Source of the DNA: Acetivibrio straminisolvens JCM 21531
GTDB lineage: Bacteria; Bacillota; Clostridia; Acetivibrionales; Acetivibrionaceae
Length of the DNA: 64,000 nucleotides
Reading direction: 5' to 3'
Assembly (NCBI RefSeq): GCF_000521465.1
Contig: NZ_BAVR01000010.1
Span: 16,491 to 80,490 of the forward strand
Position numbers and translations under genes: made by a program. Numbering within the stretch: the stretch's first letter is position 1; each line of letters opens with the position of its first letter. Shown one piece after another: positions 46,062-54,518 of the stretch. Below the pieces are notes generated by a model. That model did not search any database. It saw only the letters and a list, made by a program, of their open reading frames with translations, and was not told the DNA's origin.

Positions 46062-46423
46062 AATTGCTTTGATTTCTTATTTTAAGATTTTAAGTAGCTA
46101 AGAAGATATTTTCGAATTAGAAGATGAATCGAATCATATGGATATTGGAACTATAAACTATGAACCTTGCGAGTATATATTACATCTAGTACAAGTCTAT
46201 TACTATGATTAATCATATATTCGTTTACATTTTTTATTATATATTTTAATTGTACAAAAAACAAATTTATTTTTCAGTTGGATATATAGTAATAATTTTA
46301 CATTGGGATTGAATCTCGGAGTTTTGGCTGGAAGTAATAGAAGGTTGACCTTCTTAAGTCATATAAGATAGAATTATATGTAATATAAGTTGAGAGGATG
46401 ATACAATTAATATGGAGGGCATA
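46062..46423. other. AT-rich divergent intergenic region
   Basis: 362 bases between the leftward hydrolase and the rightward DUF2179 gene. It holds the palindrome and promoter at 46339-46374. Elsewhere I see only AT-rich sequence. Confidence 0.5.
46339..46374 (+). promoter_or_regulatory. Candidate promoter with palindrome across its -35 box
   Basis: TTGACC (46345-46350) and TAGAAT (46369-46374), 18 bases apart. The -35 box sits in the palindrome AGAAGGT-TG-ACCTTCT (46339-46354), so a repressor could block polymerase directly. Confidence 0.45.
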
Positions 46424-47026
46424 TTGGTTCAGGATTGTTCAACTGGCTTATACTCCCATTGCTCATATTTTTTTCAAGGATTATCGACGTTACAATAGGA
46501 ACAATCAGGATTATATTTGTTTCAAGAGGTAAAAAGTATCTGGCTCCGGTTTTGGGCTTTTTTGAAGTATTGGTATGGATTGTGGCAATAAGCCAGGTTA
46601 TGCAGAATCTCAACAATTTTGCATGTTACTTTGCTTATGCGGCGGGTTTTGCCACAGGTACATTTGTAGGAATAATTATTGAAGAAAAGCTTGCTATAGG
46701 AACTTGTTGTAAGGGTTATTGTGGATAAAAACGAATTCGAGCTTAAAGAACAGCTTGCAAAGTCCGGGTTTGGTGTTACAGTTGTGGATGCAGAGGGTAA
46801 AAATGGTGATGTAAAGATAATTTATACAATTATTAAACGCAAGGAATTGCAGGAAGTAGTGCGGATAATAGAAGGGTGCAATTCAAAAGCCTTTTATTCA
46901 ATTGAAGATGCCAGAAAGGTCAACAAGGGTATTTTCAGAACAGGGACATTAAGCCATGAAGGAACAAGGTTTTTTAATCTGTTTAAGATTCATAGAATGT
47001 TCGGACTTAACAAGAAGATGAAATAG
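46424..47026 (+). CDS. DUF2179/UPF0316 membrane protein (two indels)
   Basis: TTG 46424 follows GGAGGG; one T near 46435 restores [19 protein letters not shown]. Three membrane helices follow ([56 protein letters not shown]), then another one-base loss near 46705 separates the cytoplasmic DUF2179 domain, which reads [25 protein letters not shown] and ends at 47026. About 200 residues. The family is membrane-bound and uncharacterised; related DUF2179 domains bind small ligands. Confidence 0.82.
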
Positions 47027-47071
47027 GGTGATGTTGATACCTGGATTATAAGGTTAACGGAGGTGGGGAAA

Positions 47072-47970
47072 TTGGATAATAATATTCTTCCAAAGGCGTG
47101 GGAGAGTCTTCTCAGTTCATCAACTTTTATTCCGGTTATAGTAAAAACCATTGAGAGGTTTCATGATACCAGCTGGCATATGGAACCGAACAGGCATGAA
47201 TGTTTTGAAATGGTGTATATAAAAAGGGGTAAGGCAGTTTTTGAAATAGCAGGTTATCCTGCGGAGATTGGCCCTAATGACATAATTATAATAAAGCCCA
47301 ATCAGCCCCACAAATTTATTGTAAAGTCCGAGTCCGGATGTGAATTTACAGTCTTGAGCTTCAAATTTATAAACAGGTTTGACGGACAGTATTCCGATGT
47401 ATCGCTGGAAAACTTTTTGGATTTTGTGAGCAGCAAGGAAACGGGAGCTTTTATAACCTTGAAGGTCAGTCAGAAAAATGACATTATAACACTTCTAAAT
47501 AGGATACTCAATGAAAGGGAGAATCCGGATATAGGCAGTGAATTTCTCAATTATCTTCTGGTTATGGAGCTGTTTGTACTTATTTCCCGTGCTTTAAAGA
47601 TGGAATGGGAGAACAGCATAAAGAATAAAAGCCCAAAGCTAAAAGAGCTTATACAGGCTTCTGTAAACTATATAAACAACAATTACGAGAGGGATATTTC
47701 TTTAAAAGATATAGCCCGTTATGTTTTTTGAGCACAAGTTACTTTACCCGGGCGTTTAAGGAGGAAATGGGTATAAGTCCGATAAATTATCTTTTGAAAG
47801 TAAGGGTTGAAAGGGCAAAGGAGCTTCTTAGGGATACGGACAACAGGATAAGCGACATTGCATTAAGTGTCGGATTTTCCAACCAGCAAAGGTTCAACGA
47901 TATTTTCAAAAAGTATGTAAAGCTTACACCGCTTCAGTACCGGAAGAATGTGCAAGTCAAAAAACATTAA
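47072..47970 (+). CDS. AraC-family transcriptional regulator with cupin domain (one-base frameshift near 47727)
   Basis: TTG 47072 follows GGAGG (47058-47062); a GTG at 47063 is in frame but abuts that site. Residues 20-110 form a cupin sensor domain (WHMEPNRHECFEMVYIKRGKAVFEIAGY ... IIIKPNQPHKF). The C-terminus has two helix-turn-helix motifs, ISLKDIARYVFLSTSYFTRAFKEEMGISP and RISDIALSVGFSNQQRFNDIFKKYVKLTP, after restoring one T in the run 47724-47729. About 300 residues. It is the nearest regulator to the palindrome at 46339, and to leuC 138 bases downstream, but no target is shown. Confidence 0.88.
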
Positions 47971-48107
47971 AAAAGGCTAACTAATTAGGATAAATATCGA
48001 GAAGAAAATGAAATTAGTATGACTTATAATTAGTATTATTATATGGTAAGGGAGAAGAAGGCATCAATAAAACTCGGCTTATCATATTTCAAAGGAGGTA
48101 GTAGATT

Positions 48108-49366
48108 ATGGGAATGACTATGACGCAGAAAATACTTGCAGATCATGCAGGACTTGATAAGGTTTCGGCGGGCCAGCTTATAAAGGCAAAGCTTGATATG
48201 GTTTTAGGAAATGATATAACAACGCCTGTAGCTGTGAATGAATTTAAAAAGATTGGTGTCGACAGGGTGTTTGATGTAAATAAAATAGCAATTGTTCCCG
48301 ATCACTTTACACCAAACAAGGACATTAAGTCCGCAGAACAGGTCAAGTATATCAGGGAATTTGCAAAGGAAATGGGAATAGTGAACTTTTTCGAAGTCGG
48401 ACAAATGGGTGTAGAGCATGCTCTGCTTCCGGAAAAGGGACTAGTGGTGCCTGGAGATGTGGTAATAGGCGCCGATTCTCATACATGTACCTATGGAGCT
48501 TTGGGAGCTTTCTCTACAGGAATAGGAAGCACCGACATGGCAGCGGGAATGGCAACCGGAGAAGCATGGTTCAAAGTGCCCGAGGCTATGAAATTCGTAT
48601 TGAAAGGAAAGCCCGGAAAATGGGTGGGAGGAAAAGATGTAATCCTTCATATAATCGGTATGATAGGTGTTGACGGTGCTCTGTACCGTTCTATGGAATT
48701 TACAGGGGACGGTGTGGCTCACCTCTCAATGGATGACAGGTTTGCAATGGCAAATATGGCTATTGAGGCTGGAGGAAAGAACGGAATTTTTGAAGTTGAC
48801 GAGAAAACAATTGAGTATGTAAAGGAACATTCCACAAAGCCGTATAAGGTATACAAGGCGGATGATGACGCAGAATATGTGGCAACTTATGAGATTGACC
48901 TTTCACAGGTAAAGCCTACGGTTGCTTTCCCGCATCTGCCGTCCAATACAAGAACCATTGACAATGTGGGCAACATCAAAATTGACCAGGTGGTAATAGG
49001 TTCATGTACCAACGGAAGAATTGAGGATTTGAGGGTGGCTGCAGAAGTCCTCAAGGCAGAAAGGTGCATAAAGATGTAAGATGTATAATCATTCCTGCCA
49101 CACAGAAGATTTGGAAACAGGCGATGAGTGAAGGACTGTTCGACATATTTATTGATGCCGGAGCAGCAGTAAGTACTCCTACCTGCGGACCATGTCTTGG
49201 AGGCCATATGGGTATTCTCGCTAAAGGAGAAAGAGCCGTGGCGACCACAAACAGAAACTTTGTAGGAAGAATGGGACATCCCGAGAGCGAGATTTATCTG
49301 GCAGGTCCGGCTATTGCGGCAGCGTCGGCTGTTTTAGGCAGGATCGGTTCACCGGATGAAATTTAA
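48108..49366 (+). CDS. leuC: 3-isopropylmalate dehydratase large subunit LeuC (one-base frameshift near 49056)
   Basis: Isomerises 2-isopropylmalate to 3-isopropylmalate in leucine synthesis, with a 4Fe-4S cluster. ATG 48108 with AAAGGAGGTAG upstream. [44 protein letters not shown] and [10 protein letters not shown] are present, giving the three cluster cysteines. One G is missing near 49056; restored it reads [22 protein letters not shown]. About 419 residues, the shorter archaeal-like LeuC type. I saw no T-box in the 137-base leader. Confidence 0.93.
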
Positions 49367-49421
49367 AGTCCAAACTATATAGCATAGAGTGGAATATGTT
49401 GAGATAAAGGAGCGTGGTAAA

Positions 49422-49925
49422 ATGAAAGCACAGGGAAAAGCAATAAAATACGGTGACAATGTGGATACGGACGTAATTATACCTGCAAGGTATTTAAATA
49501 CTTCAGACCCGAACGAGCTTGCAAAGCACTGTATGGAAGATATTGATACGGAGTTTGTGTCAAAGGTTCAAAAGGGAGATATTATGGTTGCAGGCAAAAA
49601 CTTCGGATGCGGCTCTTCCAGGGAGCATGCGCCTATTGCCATTAAGGCATCGGGAATATCCTGCGTTATTGCCGAGACCTTTGCAAGAATTTTTTACAGG
49701 AATGCGATAAATATAGGGCTTCCGATTATTGAGTGTCCTGAAGCTGCCATGGATATATCCGATGGCGATACGGTTAGCATTGATTTTGATACCGGAAAGA
49801 TTGTGAATATAACAAAGAACAAGGAATATATGGGAGTACCTTTCCCGGAATTTATGCAGGAAATAATTGCTGCCGACGGACTGATTGGATATATTAAAAA
49901 ACAGCAGGGAAACAAGGAGGCATAA
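49422..49925 (+). CDS. leuD: 3-isopropylmalate dehydratase small subunit LeuD
   Basis: 167 residues from ATG 49422 with AAAGGAGCG upstream; an earlier in-frame ATG at 49389 is less likely because the family starts with [25 protein letters not shown]. The loop [19 protein letters not shown] is the substrate-recognition motif. It forms a heterodimer with LeuC. leuB starts two bases after its stop. Confidence 0.94.
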   Translation: MKAQGKAIKYGDNVDTDVIIPARYLNTSDPNELAKHCMEDIDTEFVSKVQKGDIMVAGKNFGCGSSREHAPIAIKASGISCVIAETFARIFYRNAINIGLPIIECPEAAMDISDGDTVSIDFDTGKIVNITKNKEYMGVPFPEFMQEIIAADGLIGYIKKQQGNKEA

Positions 49926-49926
49926 T

Positions 49927-51013
49927 ATGGGAAAGTATAATATAGCAGTACTTCCGGGGGACGGTATAGGACCGGAAGTTATTGAACAGGCGGCTAAGGT
50001 AATTGAAGCTGTAGGTGAGAAATACAATCACAGTTTTGAATTAAAAGAGGGTTTGTTGGGCGGATGCGCCATTGATGCCACCGGCGAACCATTCCCTAAA
50101 GAGACATTGGAGCTTTGCAAATCTTCCGATGCAGTTTTGCTTGGAGCTGTAGGAGGACCGAAGTGGGACAATCTTCCGGGAAACAAAAGACCTGAAGCAG
50201 GCCTTCTTGGGATACGCGGAGCACTGGATTATATGCAAACTTAAGACCTGCAGTTATCTATCAGGCTCTAAAAGGTGCATCGCCTTTGCGCTCCGATATC
50301 GTTAAAGACGGTATTGATATAATGGTGGTAAGGGAGCTTACCGGCGGTATGTACTTTGGTGAAAGAGGAAGAGTGCAGACGGAAAATATGGGTCAAGCCG
50401 CTTTTGATACGGAAAAGTACAGTGAGTTTGAAATAGAAAGAATTGCGCGGCTGGCGTTTGAGACAGCATGAAGAGAAATAAAAAGCTAATGTCTGTGGAT
50501 AAGGCCAACGTACTGGAGAGCTCAAGGCTTTGGAGAGAAGTAGTAATCAAGGTTGCCAAGGATTATCCTGAAGTGGAGCTTAATCATATGTATGTGGACA
50601 ATGCTGCTATGCAGCTCGTGAGAAATCCTGCACAGTTTGATGTTATAGTTACATCAAATATGTTCGGAGATATTCTCTCCGACGAGGCATCCATGATTAC
50701 AGGTTCAATAGGAATGCTTCCTTCTGCAAGTCTCGGAGAGGGCTCTTTGGGATTGTATGAACCAATCCATGGCTCCGCACCGGATATTGCAGGACAGGAC
50801 AAAGCAAATCCCATTGCCACTATATTGTCGGTAGCTATGATGATGAAGTATTCCTTCGGTCTCGGAGATGTTTCCGATGCTATTGAAAATGCGGTGGTAA
50901 ATGTGCTTGACATGGGATACAGGACAGCGGACATTGCTTCTCCGGATACTCCTGGCGATAATGTGGTCGGCACCAAGAAAATGGGCGAATTAATAATATC
51001 AAAATTAAAGTAA
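49927..51013 (+). CDS. leuB: 3-isopropylmalate dehydrogenase LeuB (two one-base frameshifts)
   Basis: NAD-dependent oxidative decarboxylation of 3-isopropylmalate. ATG 49927 follows AAGGAGG. N-terminus [14 protein letters not shown]. One base missing near 50226 (restores [21 protein letters not shown]) and one A near 50469 (restores [20 protein letters not shown]). [38 protein letters not shown] is the metal and substrate-binding region. About 362 residues. The three leu genes are an operon closed by a hairpin. Confidence 0.93.
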
Positions 51014-51035
51014 GATTTAGAGTAACAAGAAAATC

Positions 51036-51083
51036 ATATAATATAAAGGGTCTAAATCTCTAACTAGACCCTTTATATTATAT
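51036..51083. terminator. Bidirectional terminator between leuB and lexA
   Basis: ATATAATATAAAGGGTCTA (51036-51054) and its inverse (51065-51083) make a perfect 19-bp stem with a 10-base loop between convergent genes. Confidence 0.85.
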
Positions 51084-51090
51084 AAGAATT

Positions 51091-51735
51091 TCAATATTTT
51101 GTATATTTACCAACAAGCTTTCCGATTATTGTAACTTCGTTCCTGTTAAACACTTCTTTTCCCAACAGTTCGCTATCAGCCTTTAAAACAATTAAATCGG
51201 GATTCTCATGATGATTGTAGTACCTTAAAAGTACATGAGTTTCATACAGCATTAGTACGATATCCCCATCTTTTAATTCATAATTTCTGCTTATTACAAG
51301 CATGTCGTTGTACTTTATTCCGCTTTCTAAGAGACTGTTGTCGGGACAATCAATTATAAAGCAATCGCCGCCTTCCCCAAAAAGGCTGGAAGGTACAGGA
51401 ACGTAATTGATAATGTTGTAGATGTTAAGCAGATCATTAACATTACGCTGACTTACTTTCTTGATTTTTGGCAAATATACATGTGGTGCATATTGGGAGT
51501 TGTTATTAACTAGCTGTATGGATCTTGCCATACCAACCTCTCTTTTGATAACTCCTTTTTGCTCCAATCGGTTAAGTATTCCCTGCACTGCACCGGGGGT
51601 TTTTTCACCTACCAGTTCTCCAATTTCTCTTACGGTAGGAGGTATACCTTTGGACTTGATGAAAGATTCAATCACCATGTATACCTTTTTTTGTTTAGCG
51701 GTTAAGAAATCAAAATCTGAAGACACATTGACCAT
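51091..51735 (-). CDS. lexA: LexA-like repressor with altered self-cleavage site
   Basis: About 214 residues. The N-terminus LTAKQKKVYMVIESFIKSKGIPPTVREIGELVG is the LexA winged-helix domain; KTPGAVQGILNRLEQKGVIKRE continues it. The C-terminal peptidase-fold domain has the nucleophile region DNSLLESGIKYNDMLVI. The usual Ala-Gly cleavage site is not seen in the linker, and at the place of the catalytic Lys (TVKRL in E. coli) the residues are VLLRYY. It may be a LexA relative that does not autocleave. The start may be ATG 51735 or GTG 51726, which has the better-spaced AAGGATGG. Confidence 0.72.
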   Translation of the reverse strand: MVNVSSDFDFLTAKQKKVYMVIESFIKSKGIPPTVREIGELVGEKTPGAVQGILNRLEQKGVIKREVGMARSIQLVNNNSQYAPHVYLPKIKKVSQRNVNDLLNIYNIINYVPVPSSLFGEGGDCFIIDCPDNSLLESGIKYNDMLVISRNYELKDGDIVLMLYETHVLLRYYNHHENPDLIVLKADSELLGKEVFNRNEVTIIGKLVGKYTKY

Positions 51736-52063
51736 CCTTTTACACTTATTTTTACACTTATATTATGTTAGATACGTTGTACCATAGGGTACCCTCTATC
51801 CTTGTTATACCCTCCAAAATAAGGAGGGAAACAAGAAGGCAACTCGATTTACATAAAACATTAAAATTAGTTTAGCAAATATAAATCAATATATCAACTT
51901 TAATTAATAGAATTATAGTAAATAATATGAAAATTCGTCGAATAAATGTTAACTTTTCGACAAAAAATTTTATGCATATGAATAAATTTCAAATAAGAAT
52001 TAAGTATTCTCAATAAAATTGCACATTATACCTTTAAAAATATGCAGAAAAGGCTTTTAAAAT
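51736..52063. other. Divergent promoter region between lexA and iadA
   Basis: 328 bases, AT-rich. GTACC-ATAG-GGTAC (51779-51792) is an inverted repeat close to lexA and could be an operator. A GAAC-N4-GTTC box was not found. No gene is visible in the remaining 250 bases. Confidence 0.5.
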
Positions 52064-53230
52064 ATGGAGAAAAAAATATTTAAGCTTCTAAAAAGTGGCA
52101 TATGCTATGCTCCGGAATTTGTCGGAAAAAAGGATATTTTGGTAGTTCAAAACAAAATCTATAAAGTGGAAAACCATATAGATGAATTGCCGGTTCCCGA
52201 CCTTCAAATTATTGATTGCAGCGAAAGAATAGTATGCCCGGGGTTTATTGACCAACACATCCATATTATAGGGGGTGGAGGCGAAGAAGGCCCAGTAAGC
52301 AGAATACCCGAAATTATGCTGTCCGAATGCCTGAAGGCAGGGATAACAACAGCTGTAGGAGTGTTGGGGGCTGACAGCATAACCAGAAGCATATCGAACC
52401 TCTTGGCAAAGGCACGGGCGCTGGAAGAAGAAGGATTGAATACGTATATATATACCGGAAGCTATAGGATTCCTACAGATACACTTACAGCAAATGTGAT
52501 GTCCGATATAGCGCTGGTGGATAAAATTATTGGAGTTGGTGAAATAGCTGTTTCGGATCACAGGTCTTCTCACCCTTCGCTGGATATGCTCAAAGCCATT
52601 GCCAGTGAAGCGCGAATCGGAGGATTGATTGGGAAAAAGGCCGGAGTTGTTCATATACATGTGGGAGACGGAAAAAAGGGACTTGACCCCGTTATTGAAC
52701 TTATAGAGAATTGCGATTTTCCCATAGAGATGTTTGTGCCTACCCATTTAAACAGAAACAAGACTTTATTTTCACAGGCAACAGAATATGCTAAAAGGGG
52801 CGGAAATATAGACTTGACGGCAGGGGAGACCAATGAGAGAGGATATACGGTGCCGGATGCTTTAAAACTTCTTTCGGATGCTGGAGTAAATATGGACAGG
52901 GTTACCGTGTCTTCGGATGCCAATGGCAGCATCCCGAAAAACGACAGAAATGGCCTTGGGGTTGGCAGCACAGAACAGCTTATAAATGATATAAGAAACA
53001 GTATTTTGATAAATAAATTGAGCATGGAACAGGTTCTTAAAACTGTCACAGTGAATGTGGCAAAGGTACTTAAGCTCTATCCCAAAAAAGGCGTTATAAG
53101 ACCGGGAAGCGATGCGGATATACTTGTCCTGCAAAAAGAAGACCTTAAGTTAGACAAGGTATTTGTAAACGGTGAGCAGTTTGCAGATAATGGAACAGTG
53201 TTTAAAAAGGGGCGGTATGAAAGGAAATAG
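52064..53230 (+). CDS. iadA: Isoaspartyl dipeptidase (beta-aspartyl peptidase) IadA
   Basis: 388 residues from ATG 52064. Amidohydrolase with two zinc ligands in CPGFIDQHIHIIGGGGEEG, VGVLGADS, HIHVGDGKKGL, and SDANGSIP (catalytic Asp). Hydrolyses beta-Asp-Xaa dipeptides. Its place before cphB and cphA points to beta-Asp-Arg, the product of cyanophycinase acting on cyanophycin, as the substrate. Confidence 0.93.
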   Translation: MEKKIFKLLKSGICYAPEFVGKKDILVVQNKIYKVENHIDELPVPDLQIIDCSERIVCPGFIDQHIHIIGGGGEEGPVSRIPEIMLSECLKAGITTAVGVLGADSITRSISNLLAKARALEEEGLNTYIYTGSYRIPTDTLTANVMSDIALVDKIIGVGEIAVSDHRSSHPSLDMLKAIASEARIGGLIGKKAGVVHIHVGDGKKGLDPVIELIENCDFPIEMFVPTHLNRNKTLFSQATEYAKRGGNIDLTAGETNERGYTVPDALKLLSDAGVNMDRVTVSSDANGSIPKNDRNGLGVGSTEQLINDIRNSILINKLSMEQVLKTVTVNVAKVLKLYPKKGVIRPGSDADILVLQKEDLKLDKVFVNGEQFADNGTVFKKGRYERK

Positions 53231-53304
53231 CTTAAGTGATGTTAAAAAGCATGACATAATGAATATCCATATTAAAACATGCTAATACTAACTTGGGTGA
53301 TGTT

Positions 53305-53589
53305 ATGGAAAGAATAAATGCTCAAAAAACGAGTGCCAGAAGCAATATATTCTTGTTGGCAATAGGATGGATTTCGGCTTTGTTGTCCTTACTCATATAC
53401 CCGTTTATTTTTGGAGTGGTAGGAGTAATAACGGGTATACTGGCATCCAAAAACGGAAGTAGAGCCGGACTGCCTCTAATAGTGTCAAGTATTATCCTTA
53501 TGGGTATAGGCCTGATATTCAGCGGAGTAATAATGAATTATGTCAGACACTATCTAGCATATATCCATAATAAAAGAGCAAGGATGTAA
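53305..53589 (+). CDS. Small two-helix membrane protein in the cyanophycin operon
   Basis: 94 residues from ATG 53305 with GGGTGATG upstream. Two membrane helices (FLLAIGWISALLSLLIYPFIFGVVGVITGIL and LPLIVSSIILMGIGLIFSGVIM) with a short loop ASKNGSRAG and a basic C-terminal tail. I do not recognise a characterised family; a DUF4190-like small membrane protein is possible. Its stop lies inside the following terminator loop, and its function is unknown. Confidence 0.6.
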   Translation: MERINAQKTSARSNIFLLAIGWISALLSLLIYPFIFGVVGVITGILASKNGSRAGLPLIVSSIILMGIGLIFSGVIMNYVRHYLAYIHNKRARM

Positions 53590-53609
53590 TATAAAGCCTT
53601 GCTTTTTTA
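53577..53609 (+). terminator. Rho-independent hairpin after the small membrane protein
   Basis: AGCAAGG (53577-53583) pairs with CCTTGCT (53597-53603), then T run; the stop codon of the small gene is in the loop. Confidence 0.75.
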
Positions 53610-53669
53610 TTGATGACATTTGCCAGGGAATTTGGATCAAACATTTATATGAAAATATTGGAGGGAGCA

Positions 53670-54491
53670 ATGGGTGAAAAAGTAAGGGGAAATTTGATTA
53701 TAATTGGTGGCGCAGAGGATAAAGTCGGAAAAAAGACTATATTAAAGCATGTGGCTGACATCGTCAGGGAAAAGAAAGGCAGTTTGGTGATATTGACTAC
53801 AGCCACCGAAAAGCCACAAGAGGTCGGAAACAACTACAGGCAAGTATTTGAAACCCTAGGATTAAAGAATATAGATGTACTCAACATAAATTCGCGCAAT
53901 GAGGCAAACTTGGACGAGAATGTCGATAGGATAAAAAATTCCGGAGGGATATTCTTTACCGGAGGCGATCAACTCAGAATAACAAGCATTCTTGGGGGCA
54001 CTAAGGCATATAAAGCTCTGCATGAAGTTTACTCAAAGGGTGTGGTAATTGTTGGGACAAGCGCAGGGGCCTCTGTTATGAGTAATACAATGGTAGTAGA
54101 AGGAAAAGATAATGAGCCGGCGAGAAAGTGCACCATGAAAATGGCTCCGGGATTAGGGCTTCTTGAAGAAGCTATAATTGACCAGCATTTTGACCAAAGA
54201 GGTAGAATTGGCAGACTTCTTTGCGGTGTAGCAGAAAATCCCTTTATGCTAGGGATAGGGATAGACGAGGATACAGCCATAAGGGTATACCCTGATGCTC
54301 ATTTTGAGGTGTTGGGGAGCAATGCTGTCACAGTGATTGACGGAAGTACTATAAAGAGCTCCAATGTATCTGAGTTGAATCCTGATGAAATATTGGCAAT
54401 CTCCGGAGTAACGCTGCATGTTTTGCCTTGCGGCTATGGATTTGACATGAGGAAAAGAGAAGTAATACGTCTTACCGATAGAAAATTCTAA
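53670..54491 (+). CDS. cphB: Cyanophycinase CphB
   Basis: 273 residues from ATG 53670 (GGAGGGAG upstream). Serine exopeptidase of family S51: GGIFFTGGDQLRI, GTSAGASVMS with the nucleophile Ser, and EEAIIDQHFDQRGRIGRL are diagnostic. It cleaves the storage polymer cyanophycin to beta-Asp-Arg. cphA follows 27 bases after the stop. Confidence 0.94.
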   Translation: MGEKVRGNLIIIGGAEDKVGKKTILKHVADIVREKKGSLVILTTATEKPQEVGNNYRQVFETLGLKNIDVLNINSRNEANLDENVDRIKNSGGIFFTGGDQLRITSILGGTKAYKALHEVYSKGVVIVGTSAGASVMSNTMVVEGKDNEPARKCTMKMAPGLGLLEEAIIDQHFDQRGRIGRLLCGVAENPFMLGIGIDEDTAIRVYPDAHFEVLGSNAVTVIDGSTIKSSNVSELNPDEILAISGVTLHVLPCGYGFDMRKREVIRLTDRKF

Positions 54492-54518
54492 TTGCTTGTT
54501 TATTTGGGAGGAAGGAAA

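Noticed and set aside
47971..48107. T-box or leucine leader peptide before leuC
   Set aside because: No T-box AGGGTGGNACCGCG core, no specifier loop and no Leu-rich short frame were seen.
51736..52063. Gram-positive LexA box
   Set aside because: No GAAC-N4-GTTC element was found on either strand in the lexA promoter region.
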